Below the pieces are notes generated by a model. That model was not told where the DNA came from. It was given only the letters and a program-made list of their open reading frames with translations, and searched no databases. The translations under genes were made by a program, and so were the position numbers. Positions 9,179-18,545 of a stretch of 64,000 nt of DNA are shown in pieces; position 1 is the stretch's first letter; each line of letters begins with the position of its first letter. The stretch covers positions 3,038,001 through 3,102,000 of the forward strand of contig CP148265.1 in assembly GCA_045345765.1 (NCBI GenBank), written 5' to 3'. The DNA is from JAOARY01 sp045345765. GTDB taxonomy: Bacteria; Bacillota; Clostridia; Peptostreptococcales; Peptostreptococcaceae.

Positions 9179-11305
9179 ATGAAAAAAATAATTTTTGTTT
9201 CAATCATATTTTTATTGATTCTAGGTAATAATATATCATATGGAAATGATATGGATAGTAGTTATTACAAAAATAAAAAAACACTTATTCTAGAAAAAAA
9301 TAATTATTATCAAAATATTTTTGATTTATTTAGTTTGAAATATGATAAAAATATTAAAAATTTAGATATAGAGACTCTAAAAAACTATGAAAATATAATA
9401 ATTTCTAAACAAACAGAAGAAAATTTAAATTTTGAAGAAATTACAAATATTGCACAACATATAAAGGACGGATATAATATACTATTTGAAAAAAATTCGA
9501 TTTTTTTAGATTTATTTAATATAGATTACTATGATGAATTTAGATATGATAATGAATACTATATAAAAGATTATGAAGAAATCGAATTTCCTTTAGATAT
9601 GGAGTTAGAATATGTCCAAATTAAAGAAGAAAATATAGATAAAAAAATCTTTTCAAAGAAGTATAATGATGTTCTTTGCTTTTCGAAAGAATATAAAGGA
9701 GGTAATATAATATATATTGCAACATCTTTAGATATAGAAACAAAATCTAAAAATATAATTCCTTTTATTCACAGTATAATCATAGACAGTTTTGATCTTA
9801 ATATATATAACTATAGAAAAGATATATTAGTTTATATTGATTATAAAAATTTAAAAAATATAGATCCTTTAAAATTAACTAGCAGCCTAAAAAAAGCAGG
9901 TGTCAAAGAAGTTAATTTTAGTACTTTCTATGAAGGTGATGATTACGAAAAATATATTAATGAATTTATAATACTAGCCCACCAAAATAGAATGCTTGTA
10001 AATGCATGGTTTAAACTACCAATGATAAGTAAAGAATTTTGGAATAATAATTTTGATTTGAGACAAAAAAACGGGAATTTAGAATATATATATAGTGATA
10101 ATTATAATGATAATGATATAGATGATGAACTAAACAATAGTATCTATAATGAATATATGTATCCTATGGCTTTAGAAAATCCTATTTGTTTTGAAAAAGC
10201 TTTAAAAAGCATAGATAACAAATTAAATAGTCATAATTGGGATGGAATAAATATAGAAGGAACTAATTTTACACCTCAGGTCTTTGCAATCACAAATAAA
10301 TTTAACTACACACCAATGTCTGATTATTTTAGAGAAGAATTTAAGAGCGAATACAATATAGATCCGATAAGTATTTTTGACGAGAGCATAGATTTAAATA
10401 ACAGACAAGAATTAGTACCGTATATATTTAAAAAGAGAAAAGAATTAGTACAAAAAATTAATAAAAAATTATACAAACATCTAGTAACAAATCAAACTAA
10501 CTTAAATATTAAAACAACACAGTTAGACGTACTAAGATACAAAGATATTGGTAACAGCACAGGTGTTGATATAGATATGCTAAGTGAATTAAATAAAGAT
10601 TTTCCGCTAGAATTTATTATAGAACAACCCAATGAATATGATTTTATTCAAAATTTAGATATAAAAAATAATATATATACGAAACTAGGTTATAATAATA
10701 AGCAAATATATAATATATCTAATATAATCAATAAAGAAGGAGATAATAAGGAGATTTACGGTTCTTATCTACTAACTAGTATTAAAAATAATAGAGAATT
10801 ATTCAATAACACAGCTATGCATTTAAATAGTGTTCCTTTTTACTATGAATACGAGCTAATAAAACACGTAGGAAACAAAGATATTAACATTGTAGAAGAA
10901 GATAATAAGTATTATTTAGAAAGTAAAAAAACATTTTATTTAAAAAATATGAATCCAACAAAATCAATATATCTAAATAACGAAAAATATCCAATAAAAG
11001 ATAATTATATTAAAATACCTAAGGGATATAACTATATTGAGTATCGAGATGAAACAAAAAATGATAAAAAAGCATATATAAAGGATTTTATAGGTGAAAT
11101 TATAAAATGCACTTATGAGGAGAATAACACTATTTCACTTATAGGAAAAGATATCCTAGTTCTTTACTTAGATTTTAAACCTAAGGAAATATTAAGTGAC
11201 GGAAAACCCATTGACTATGAATTAGAAATAATGATGAATAATGGTTTAACGGAATATATTATACATCTAAATAAAAAAATTGATTTGATAAATATAATTT
11301 ACTAA
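9179..11305 (+). CDS. Secreted protein with predicted glycoside-hydrolase-like barrel
   Basis: The 708-residue protein begins with a signal peptide (MKKIIFVSIIFLLILGNNIS, cleavage probably near residue 22), so it is exported. Residues about 25-200 are an N-terminal region of alternating strands and helices. From about residue 214 to 480 the pattern (VYIDYKNL, VKEVNFSTFYEG, MLVNAWFKLP, WDGINIEGTNF, then a helical FKKRKELVQKINKKL) resembles the TIM-barrel fold of family-10-like or PgaB-type glycosyl hydrolases. The C-terminal 150 residues look beta-rich. No catalytic acid pair can be assigned with confidence. The gene is monocistronic and ends at a shared terminator with the large secreted protein on the other strand. 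Confidence 0.6.
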   Translation: MKKIIFVSIIFLLILGNNISYGNDMDSSYYKNKKTLILEKNNYYQNIFDLFSLKYDKNIKNLDIETLKNYENIIISKQTEENLNFEEITNIAQHIKDGYNILFEKNSIFLDLFNIDYYDEFRYDNEYYIKDYEEIEFPLDMELEYVQIKEENIDKKIFSKKYNDVLCFSKEYKGGNIIYIATSLDIETKSKNIIPFIHSIIIDSFDLNIYNYRKDILVYIDYKNLKNIDPLKLTSSLKKAGVKEVNFSTFYEGDDYEKYINEFIILAHQNRMLVNAWFKLPMISKEFWNNNFDLRQKNGNLEYIYSDNYNDNDIDDELNNSIYNEYMYPMALENPICFEKALKSIDNKLNSHNWDGINIEGTNFTPQVFAITNKFNYTPMSDYFREEFKSEYNIDPISIFDESIDLNNRQELVPYIFKKRKELVQKINKKLYKHLVTNQTNLNIKTTQLDVLRYKDIGNSTGVDIDMLSELNKDFPLEFIIEQPNEYDFIQNLDIKNNIYTKLGYNNKQIYNISNIINKEGDNKEIYGSYLLTSIKNNRELFNNTAMHLNSVPFYYEYELIKHVGNKDINIVEEDNKYYLESKKTFYLKNMNPTKSIYLNNEKYPIKDNYIKIPKGYNYIEYRDETKNDKKAYIKDFIGEIIKCTYEENNTISLIGKDILVLYLDFKPKEILSDGKPIDYELEIMMNNGLTEYIIHLNKKIDLINIIY

Positions 11306-11341
11306 AAAAGACAAAAGAACATATGTTCTTTTGTCTTTTTT
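11304..11341. terminator. Bidirectional terminator
   Basis: A perfect 38-bp palindrome centred on GAACATATGTTC ends in A6/T6 runs, giving hairpin plus U-tract in both directions for the convergent genes ending at 11305 and 11341. Confidence 0.93.
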
Positions 11342-14300
11342 TATTGCCAAACTGGTCTTGCTTCAAAATTATCCTCTATTGAATGATTAGAATCTATAAC
11401 TACAACAGAACCATCTTCATAAAGTTTAGTTTTTCTCTCTTTGCTTTTTTTATATTGTAATTGCTTTTTTGTAGACCATTTATAGTAATCCTTATCTTGT
11501 ATCTTTCTTTCTCTATTCCATTGTTTAAAATGAGGATTATTAACGTAATTATAAGCTTTATAACCTTCTTTACCTGCTTCTATATCAAACATTACTAATA
11601 CTTTTCCTTTGTATTGATTAGCTTCAGTAATTTCTTTATCTTTATTAATAAATATTGCATTACCTGGTATTCCATATCTAGCTTTCCATATTTGATTTTC
11701 TTCGTCTTTTATGGTTCTTAATGTTGTTGGAAAGAAAAACTCATTATGAAAACCTATTGGATGTATTTTTTCACCTTCATAATAAATCAAAGCTTCTTCT
11801 ACAGTATCAAAGGGATCTCTTTTTCCATCAGGGTCAGTTGTTGCTTTAATCCATTTTTTAGCATCTTCTGATGAATGAGTTAAGAAGTACATATCAAGCT
11901 TTTTAGTGTATTTATTATGTTTATCCAAACCATAGAATGTTGGTCTAACTTGTATTGTATCTGTAAGGTAGTCTAGTCCTTTTGATGATATTTCAAAATA
12001 TATACCATAGCCTTTTTTCATTAAATATGAATCAGGGTTTGAATCTTCGTCTATTGGAAGATTATTTACATATGATACTCCATCTAAATTATAATCATAA
12101 AAATGGTCTGTTATATTAGTTACATTAAAGTCATATAAAGAAACTAATATAATAGGTCTACTTGTTGTTATACTTTCATTTCCTGCTCTATCTTTTTGGT
12201 ATATATGCAAATACCACTTGCCACCCTTAAAATCTCTAAAATCTTCTTTAGTAAGGTTATAACCTTTATAAGAATTAGTAGCATGATTTATATTTATATC
12301 AAATGAATTTGAAGTTGGTGCATTTATATTTTCGTTAGTTCCTTGATCTGTTAATATCATTAGATGTTTTGGTGGTGGAAGTTTTGTTTTGCTAAATAAG
12401 AATCTAGTTTCATTAATACCTGAAAGATTATCCCCAATAGTTACAGTAATCTTATTATCATATTCTGCCTTATATAAAAATATATCTTCATTTAATTCTT
12501 TAGAATAACGTTCATCTGCATTTATCTCATTATCTACACTAAATACTACATCAGTTGGATTTGTTTTGTCTATTTTATAATATGAAAAACTTGTTTGATG
12601 CACATTTTTAGCTATATCTTCAACTCTTGCATTTACTTGATAATATCCATCAGTATTAAGTTGTATATTCGCAGTTGCAGATTTTCCACCATAACTTCCT
12701 TTTCTAACTGATTGTGATGGATTATTATAATAAGATAAATCTTTGTAAGATACATAATTACCATTTGGGAAAAATCCTGATAATGCGTCACCTAATGAAA
12801 CTGTTATATTAACACTTTTGTTTGTCCAATCACAAGATGAGGGACTTGCAGATATAGTACCTCTTGTCTTATCTATCTTGTAAATTCCTGAACTACCTGT
12901 ATATGCACTTGGTGGCGTTTTTGATGCAACTAATGAAGAATCTCCTGTGATGCTTTTTACTTTCCAATTAGCAATACCTGATAATTTAAGATTTGAACCC
13001 TCTTTTCTTATTGTTACAGTATCTGTTCCTGTAGCATCACCACTCACATTAATACTTCCTATTTGCCAAGTTTTCGTGCCTTTTTTCTTATCTTCTTTTA
13101 TAACCTCGCCTTTTGAATTTACTTCTTTTATTGTTTTTGTAACAGTTACACTATATTCTCTATCTCCTTGAATTTCTGCTTTTACATTTAATCTTCTATT
13201 TATCCAACTATCTCTATTTCCACTTACTTCGCTTGTAGAATTAGGAACAAATATAATTTTCCCATTTCCTCCGCTAGTTTCTTCATTTGTTTCTTCTTCT
13301 GTCGTAGGTTCGTCAGGGTCTTCACCTTTTTCATAATAAAAAATTACTGTCTTTTCTTTTTCGTCTTCTGTTAATGTAACCATCTGAGTTGATGGCTTTA
13401 TAACTACATATTCACTTATTCTTGGAGCTTTAACCGTTATTTCCTCACCTATCGGCTGATATTCTAATTTTTCTTCTTGTAAAATATCATCCGTTTCTTT
13501 TTCTTTACATATAATATTTATTATCCCTTCGGGTGGATCTGTTTCCTTATATAAAAATATAAAGTGATAGTGATTTCCACCTTTTAGAACTTCGTGATGA
13601 TAATTAACACTATCACCTGAAATATCTAAATCTCTATCTCTTGTTATATCACCATGGTATTTAAATGGGTATCCCATCCATCTTTCATACTTTTCATCAT
13701 TTCTTAATGTCTGTATACTAAATATCTTATAGAATTTATCACCTCTTGTATAATAAGAACTTTGGCTTATAGTTCCATCTGTATTTTTAGCAACTATAAT
13801 TTTTTCTTCACCTATTTTACTATCCATACTACGACCAAATTTATCAGTAGTAATCCCTCTTATTATTAAAGCATCTTGTGGGTCTGATTCAAAATAAGTT
13901 CTTATATTATAACTTTGCTTAACATCTTTTATCACATCTGAATTAAAAAAATCAGTATAATAAACTTCTCCTCTTGATATAGCTAAAGGGTCACCTGAAT
14001 CAACACTACCTCTTTGAGTTCTAAATAAAAATTCATCTCTTAATTCTGATTTATCTTCTTTTGGCTTAGAATAAGGATAAATTCTATTTTCTTTATGCCT
14101 TCTAAATCCTCTTTCAATAAAACCAGATTGTGTTTCAGAATAACCCTCATCTGACTTATACTTCAAATCAAAATTATAACTTGTTTCTCTACCTGGATTA
14201 TATACTTTTAAAGATGCAGAATCAGATTTTTCAATCTCTAAATTATTTTCATTTACATATTCAAACTTATAGCTTGTTTGATTTTTTACATAAACCAACC

Positions 14301-16077
14301 TTATAGTATCCCCATCTCTTACATCTAATGTTCTAGCTTGTTCAACATTAAATGTATTATCATAATAAGGTTTAAGACCTTTATCCGTCATTCTATCAGC
14401 TATTGATGCAACTAATATATAATCATCATTTGGAAATCTTAATTGATCAACATCAAAATCTCTTAAACTGCCTTTTAGTGCATATCTATGTCCAAATGTT
14501 GGATGTGATAATCCTGATTTCGCATCATCTCTTTTTCTTCTATAATTTTTATAAGCTTCATTTCCACTACCTGAAAGCTCATAAAACTCTAAATATCTAA
14601 AGTCTTCATTTGTTGCATCACCTTTTTGATAATAAACAGTTACAGACCTTCCTTCACCTCTAAATTCCTCAAAATCAAAACCACTTTTATTATATTTTAG
14701 ATGTAAATTTCTTTTATCATTACAATCAACTAAACCATATTCATCCTTTTTAACAGATGATTTTACATACATAGAACCACTTTTAATAATAGATGAATTT
14801 CCATGTATACTGTTTTTAACGCTGTAATTATAATCATCATCTTTTTCAAGCCCATTATCTTTTAGCCTTGTAGTATCTGAAGAACTCGGTAAAAGTCTTT
14901 CAGGTACTGATATAGTCCTGCTTCCATACTTTTTAAACTTAATATCTAAACCCATAGAACCAAGCTTTTCATTAGTTTCTACATCTCTAAATGTAATCCT
15001 AACTCCACCTTCAACAGTTGGATCATCTTCTTTTTTAAGACTTGCATAATCAGTAGCATCATCAGTAAGTTTGTTTTGGTCTTCAATAACAACCTTTACA
15101 TCCACTCTCATTTCATCATCAAATAAAATATCAATAGCAATCTTATCGTCATGCTTTGGTTCATAAATATAATCATCACTTCTATCTTCATATTTGACAT
15201 ACCATTTTCTTGATGTAATCTTTGTTGAAGAAGTTGATTTGGAAGAATCAAAAGTGACTGTTTCATCCATTTTTGGGGTATGTGTAGAAGCTTCCAAAAC
15301 TGCTTTTATTCGTTTATCATCATTACCTTGTTTGTAATAACATTTAATAACAACAGATTCAAAATTCATAAATATATCAAACCGTTTATCAGTTACTTTC
15401 TCCCCTTTTTCATTAAATGAATGAGTATAAGTATAACCATCAATATCAGGTACTTTTATAGTATTGTATTCATTTACTTTAGGTGTTTGTTCGATACTCT
15501 TTAAAAGATTATTACTTTCATCGTAACATTCAATTTTAAGTTCTGAATCAAGTTTATACTCATATTCAACAACAACAGCTAAATATGTTCTAAAAACCCT
15601 ATCTCCACTTAGTGGAATACATTGATTTTTAGGCTTAACTTGAAAACTTGCCGAAAATCGTACATTTCCAACCTGTCCAATAGAGCCTGTTGCATCTACT
15701 TTAGCACTAGATAAATAGTATCTATCTATTCTAGTTTTATCTACAGCACTATAGTGTAAATCATCCCAAGAACCATTATATTCACTATAATTATAAGCAT
15801 CGGCAATAACATAATCATTACTTAATATACCAACAGGAAATTCATAATTATTAATCCATTGTCCTCCTGCACTTTCACCCTTTTTAGTAAATGAATGTCT
15901 ATCACCGTGCCAATCCTCATACATCCAAGTCTTAGTATTTGGGTCAAACCAATATTCAAAATAAGCATTAATAAGCCTATATTCTTTCATTTTCATACCA
16001 CTTGCAAAACTTTTATTAATATTTATATTAGATAATAAAAGCAGAAAAACAAGCATACAAGAAATAAATTTTTTCAA
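11341..16077 (-). CDS. Giant secreted multidomain surface protein
   Basis: About 1578 residues from a TTG start placed eight bases after AAAGGAG; a GTG three codons earlier overlaps the ribosome site and is less likely. A signal peptide ends near SFASG. MucBP-like modules (strand-rich, ending VxxxYYxKG) lie at about residues 180-260 and 860-930, with further similar segments between. An acidic Thr/Glu linker (TTEEETNEETSGG, about 928-945) separates a C-terminal half containing Ig-like/bacterial-surface modules (for example YKIDKT followed by Ser/Asn-rich strands, about 1068-1200). There is no LPxTG motif or C-terminal membrane anchor. It is the last gene of the Tad-like region and may be a secreted adhesin or appendage-associated protein; this is inferred from position and architecture. 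Confidence 0.72.
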   Translation of the reverse strand: MKKFISCMLVFLLLLSNININKSFASGMKMKEYRLINAYFEYWFDPNTKTWMYEDWHGDRHSFTKKGESAGGQWINNYEFPVGILSNDYVIADAYNYSEYNGSWDDLHYSAVDKTRIDRYYLSSAKVDATGSIGQVGNVRFSASFQVKPKNQCIPLSGDRVFRTYLAVVVEYEYKLDSELKIECYDESNNLLKSIEQTPKVNEYNTIKVPDIDGYTYTHSFNEKGEKVTDKRFDIFMNFESVVIKCYYKQGNDDKRIKAVLEASTHTPKMDETVTFDSSKSTSSTKITSRKWYVKYEDRSDDYIYEPKHDDKIAIDILFDDEMRVDVKVVIEDQNKLTDDATDYASLKKEDDPTVEGGVRITFRDVETNEKLGSMGLDIKFKKYGSRTISVPERLLPSSSDTTRLKDNGLEKDDDYNYSVKNSIHGNSSIIKSGSMYVKSSVKKDEYGLVDCNDKRNLHLKYNKSGFDFEEFRGEGRSVTVYYQKGDATNEDFRYLEFYELSGSGNEAYKNYRRKRDDAKSGLSHPTFGHRYALKGSLRDFDVDQLRFPNDDYILVASIADRMTDKGLKPYYDNTFNVEQARTLDVRDGDTIRLVYVKNQTSYKFEYVNENNLEIEKSDSASLKVYNPGRETSYNFDLKYKSDEGYSETQSGFIERGFRRHKENRIYPYSKPKEDKSELRDEFLFRTQRGSVDSGDPLAISRGEVYYTDFFNSDVIKDVKQSYNIRTYFESDPQDALIIRGITTDKFGRSMDSKIGEEKIIVAKNTDGTISQSSYYTRGDKFYKIFSIQTLRNDEKYERWMGYPFKYHGDITRDRDLDISGDSVNYHHEVLKGGNHYHFIFLYKETDPPEGIINIICKEKETDDILQEEKLEYQPIGEEITVKAPRISEYVVIKPSTQMVTLTEDEKEKTVIFYYEKGEDPDEPTTEEETNEETSGGNGKIIFVPNSTSEVSGNRDSWINRRLNVKAEIQGDREYSVTVTKTIKEVNSKGEVIKEDKKKGTKTWQIGSINVSGDATGTDTVTIRKEGSNLKLSGIANWKVKSITGDSSLVASKTPPSAYTGSSGIYKIDKTRGTISASPSSCDWTNKSVNITVSLGDALSGFFPNGNYVSYKDLSYYNNPSQSVRKGSYGGKSATANIQLNTDGYYQVNARVEDIAKNVHQTSFSYYKIDKTNPTDVVFSVDNEINADERYSKELNEDIFLYKAEYDNKITVTIGDNLSGINETRFLFSKTKLPPPKHLMILTDQGTNENINAPTSNSFDININHATNSYKGYNLTKEDFRDFKGGKWYLHIYQKDRAGNESITTSRPIILVSLYDFNVTNITDHFYDYNLDGVSYVNNLPIDEDSNPDSYLMKKGYGIYFEISSKGLDYLTDTIQVRPTFYGLDKHNKYTKKLDMYFLTHSSEDAKKWIKATTDPDGKRDPFDTVEEALIYYEGEKIHPIGFHNEFFFPTTLRTIKDEENQIWKARYGIPGNAIFINKDKEITEANQYKGKVLVMFDIEAGKEGYKAYNYVNNPHFKQWNRERKIQDKDYYKWSTKKQLQYKKSKERKTKLYEDGSVVVIDSNHSIEDNFEARPVWQ

Positions 16078-16096
16078 CAACCTCACTCCTTTACAA

Positions 16097-16128
16097 ATAA
16101 AAAAAGAACCTAGAATAATCTAAGTCCT
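16097..16128 (-). terminator. Terminator between the 246-aa gene and the giant gene
   Basis: On the minus strand AGGACTTAGA pairs (with wobbles) with TCTAGGTTCT around TTAT and is followed by T7. It directly follows the stop at 16129, so the giant protein downstream would be made by partial read-through or its own promoter. Confidence 0.75.
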
Positions 16129-16869
16129 TTATCTTATAATCTCAACATCTTTTATATCAATTTCTATAACTGTACCTTCTTTACTTTGTGTTGAATACAG
16201 ATATATTTTAGAAATATCATCAAAACTAAACTGTGGTAAATCTTCATAATCTTTAGCTTCGTTAAATTTAAAAGTAGTATCTTTATTAGTTTCTATATCT
16301 TTGTATGTTATAGGCATATTTGGATGTGCTTTTAATGCTCTTTGTAAAGTTTTATCTCCATATTCTGTTATTGCACCCGTAGAACAAGTTGTGTTTTCTT
16401 CACCTTTTTTATTAATCATATGAATTTCAAATATTTCAGGATAAAAATTATCTGTTCCTTCTAATTTAACTATATCAAATGTAAAGTAACCACATTTAAG
16501 TAGATTAGCCCATTGAGTATATAATGTTTTATCTCCATAATAATAAACATCTTTACTATATGGATAAAATTTTATATTTTTTATAATAACATCATCAACA
16601 ACTATATCATTATCTTTTAAATTTGGTGCTTTTACCATATCTTCTGCAATGAATTGTGGTTTTTTAGCTATTCCCATATGCATGAAAAAATGTTCTTTTG
16701 TAAATCCTCTATCTTCAAACTCTATATGTTCAAGATCCTTTTCTTTTATTAATGTTTGTTTAACTCCATCCTCAACATTATAATAATTATCTAAATCCAT
16801 CGCAAATGATGAAAATGCTGTACTCGATAAGATTATCAAACTTGCTACGAATGCTGTAAATTTATTCAT
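16129..16869 (-). CDS. Secreted protein of unknown function, Tad-like region
   Basis: The 246-residue protein has a clear signal peptide (MNKFTAFVASLIILSSTAF, cleavage near SFA-MD). The mature part is acidic with many aromatic residues and two Cys (in KCGYF and TTCSTG). No family is recognised. The ATG follows AAAGGAG. It lies between two other secreted-protein genes downstream of the Tad-like assembly genes, on the same strand, suggesting a surface or appendage-associated role. A terminator follows its stop. Confidence 0.65.
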   Translation of the reverse strand: MNKFTAFVASLIILSSTAFSSFAMDLDNYYNVEDGVKQTLIKEKDLEHIEFEDRGFTKEHFFMHMGIAKKPQFIAEDMVKAPNLKDNDIVVDDVIIKNIKFYPYSKDVYYYGDKTLYTQWANLLKCGYFTFDIVKLEGTDNFYPEIFEIHMINKKGEENTTCSTGAITEYGDKTLQRALKAHPNMPITYKDIETNKDTTFKFNEAKDYEDLPQFSFDDISKIYLYSTQSKEGTVIEIDIKDVEIIR

Positions 16870-16955
16870 AATAACACTCCTTTTATTTTTGAATTTTAAT
16901 ACTTAACTATTTTTTTAAATAAGATATCTTTCCAATCTTCTTTTAAAAAATGGTT

Positions 16956-17008
16956 TGCATAGATTAAAAAAACTTTGAAAGTGGGAAAAAATTTAATCAA
17001 TCTATGCA
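16956..17008 (-). other. Intergenic inverted repeat
   Basis: TGCATAGATT (16956-16965) and AATCTATGCA (16999-17008) are perfect 10-base arms separated by 33 bases, in the 228-base gap between two secreted-protein genes. On the minus strand it could be a weak 3'-end structure of the upstream gene. The rest of the gap shows nothing else. Confidence 0.4.
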
Positions 17009-17097
17009 TTTACACATATAAAAATATACTTATAGTATATATACCCTAAAGCCTTATTAATACTACATCAAATACATTTTGTAACATAGTTTTAGTA

Positions 17098-18087
17098 CTA
17101 ATTTTTATCTTTTATCGTATCTATAAAAACAGAATCTAATTCAGCTTTTATATTTTCTTTAGTAACTTCTAATACATTGGAAAACCTTACAGGCATACCT
17201 TCTATGCAAAAGAAGTAATTTCTGTTATTTTTGTTATACGTTTTGTTTAACTCTTTTGTTAAATCATTTTTATAAGTTGCTGTAAGTGGTATTGATATAT
17301 CTTTATAATACCAAGTATTTAATTTAGCATCCAAATGATCTCCAATAGCTTTCGCCATAAAACTATCTTCAACATATGGAACATCATCTTGTTTTGATAA
17401 AAGCTTAAAATAAACTCGACCTCTTGTTTCTTCTGATTCTAAGCCTGTCTTATCAAGAACAAATACACTAAATTTGACTATATCATATACTCTATAATAA
17501 TCAAACCATTCATTTAATAATTCTTGATTTATATATCCATCATAATCCCTTAGATATTTTTTTGGCAACAATGATTTATAATTTTCTTTTAGATGTTTCA
17601 TATAATTAAAATTATAAAGGTCAATGACTGCTTCATAACTAAAGTTTAGCATATAATCAATATCTTTATTTGTATAATTTTTAGCTTTCATTTCTTCTAA
17701 TGGAAAAAATATTTCTTCTTCGTCATATTCTTTAGCTAAAAAATTATCTTCTAAATTAAAATCTATAACAAATTTTTTATTTTCTGCTACAGCTTCTTTA
17801 TAAAAACTATAGCTTTCATATTTTTCTTTAAAGATTTCATAATTAGTGGTCTTATCTAAAAGCAAATCATCTTTTATATCCTCTATCGGATTTATATATT
17901 CACCATTAATAATAAAATCAATATCTTCATATTTCTTTTTTATATCCATAATCTTAGATTCATTTGTTGATTTAATCTTTAAATCAGCTATTTCCTCACA
18001 GTAAGAAATCTTATTTATCTTGATAAAAGAAAAAACTGTAAGTAATATACTAAAAACTAATAATCTTAGAATTACAAATTTCTTCAT
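17098..18087 (-). CDS. Exported protein of unknown function, Tad-like region
   Basis: The likely start is the ATG at 18085-18087 (MKKFVILRLLVFS), eight bases after AGGAGT, giving 329 residues; a longer in-frame reading to 18168 has no ribosome site and would mask the signal peptide. The N-terminal hydrophobic segment (about residues 4-22) is a signal peptide or anchor. The rest is acidic, Tyr-rich and helical-looking, with no recognised domain. It follows the 41-residue membrane peptide gene, which it overlaps in upstream sequence only, and precedes the 246-residue secreted protein. A role in the surface appendage is inferred from position. Confidence 0.6.
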   Translation of the reverse strand: MKKFVILRLLVFSILLTVFSFIKINKISYCEEIADLKIKSTNESKIMDIKKKYEDIDFIINGEYINPIEDIKDDLLLDKTTNYEIFKEKYESYSFYKEAVAENKKFVIDFNLEDNFLAKEYDEEEIFFPLEEMKAKNYTNKDIDYMLNFSYEAVIDLYNFNYMKHLKENYKSLLPKKYLRDYDGYINQELLNEWFDYYRVYDIVKFSVFVLDKTGLESEETRGRVYFKLLSKQDDVPYVEDSFMAKAIGDHLDAKLNTWYYKDISIPLTATYKNDLTKELNKTYNKNNRNYFFCIEGMPVRFSNVLEVTKENIKAELDSVFIDTIKDKN

Positions 18088-18139
18088 CACATCCACTCCT
18101 AAATAATAACATAAAAACAAAATATAATATATATTATTT

Positions 18140-18265
18140 TCAAATATTCCTATATAATCTATTAACAAATATAACAGTAAGCAAACCCATAAGAAAAGTT
18201 AATACTATATATAAATAAATCATATGAATATCAGATAATCCAATATTACTTAAAAAATCATACAT
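18140..18265 (-). CDS. 41-residue single-pass membrane peptide
   Basis: A short frame begins at an ATG (18263-18265) preceded by a perfect AGGAGG with six-base spacing and ends at TGA 18140-18142. The peptide begins MYDFLSNIGLSDIHM, has one hydrophobic helix (about residues 15-33) and ends with a short basic tail (NRLYRNI). The strong ribosome site and the position between the candidate structured RNA and the exported 329-residue protein support translation. Small single-helix proteins do occur in Tad-like loci, but I cannot assign a family. Confidence 0.6.
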   Translation of the reverse strand: MYDFLSNIGLSDIHMIYLYIVLTFLMGLLTVIFVNRLYRNI

Positions 18266-18324
18266 AAAATCCTCCTAAAAATCTTTATTCCACCCCTATT
18301 ATTAGTTTATTTAAATGCACCGCT

Positions 18325-18420
18325 TGAGTTAAAACCTTTGCTCTGCTAACTCTCGCTTATTACTAGCTTAACTGGTACTACGCTTTAATTTTTCAAAACA
18401 ACCAGTTGTGCTAAAGCACA
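18325..18420 (-). ncRNA. Candidate structured RNA leader
   Basis: This stretch is visibly less AT-rich than its surroundings and on the minus strand contains three consecutive hairpins: TGTGCT/AGCACA (18407-18420), AACTGGT/ACCAGTT (18370-18407) and GAGTTA/TAACTC (18325-18351). Purine-rich conserved-looking loops such as AAGCGAGAG and GCAGAGCAAAGG lie in or between them, followed by CAAGCGGTGC. It sits about 60-155 bases upstream of the 41-residue peptide gene in the downstream half of the Tad-like operon. It does not match the c-di-GMP-I/II, THF or cobalamin riboswitch signatures I know. No long coding frame crosses it. Confidence 0.5.
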
Positions 18421-18545
18421 TTTCTACAACGTATATTTTACCATTCTTTTTATTTCCTTTTAGGACTTATTTTATTTAATTTTCAAAGTTCAGTATTTTC
18501 TTTATTAAATAGTTATATTAAAAAATTAATAATTAATGTTAAAAA

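Noticed and set aside
11341..16077. Sortase-anchored adhesin
   Set aside because: The C-terminus lacks LPxTG, a hydrophobic helix and a basic tail.
18088..18168. Longer N-terminus for the exported 329-residue protein
   Set aside because: The upstream extension has no ribosome site and would bury the signal peptide; the ATG at 18087 has AGGAGT at good spacing.
18325..18420. c-di-GMP riboswitch controlling the Tad-like genes
   Set aside because: An attractive idea because c-di-GMP controls pili in clostridia, but neither the ACGCAAAGCC core of class I nor the class II core is present.
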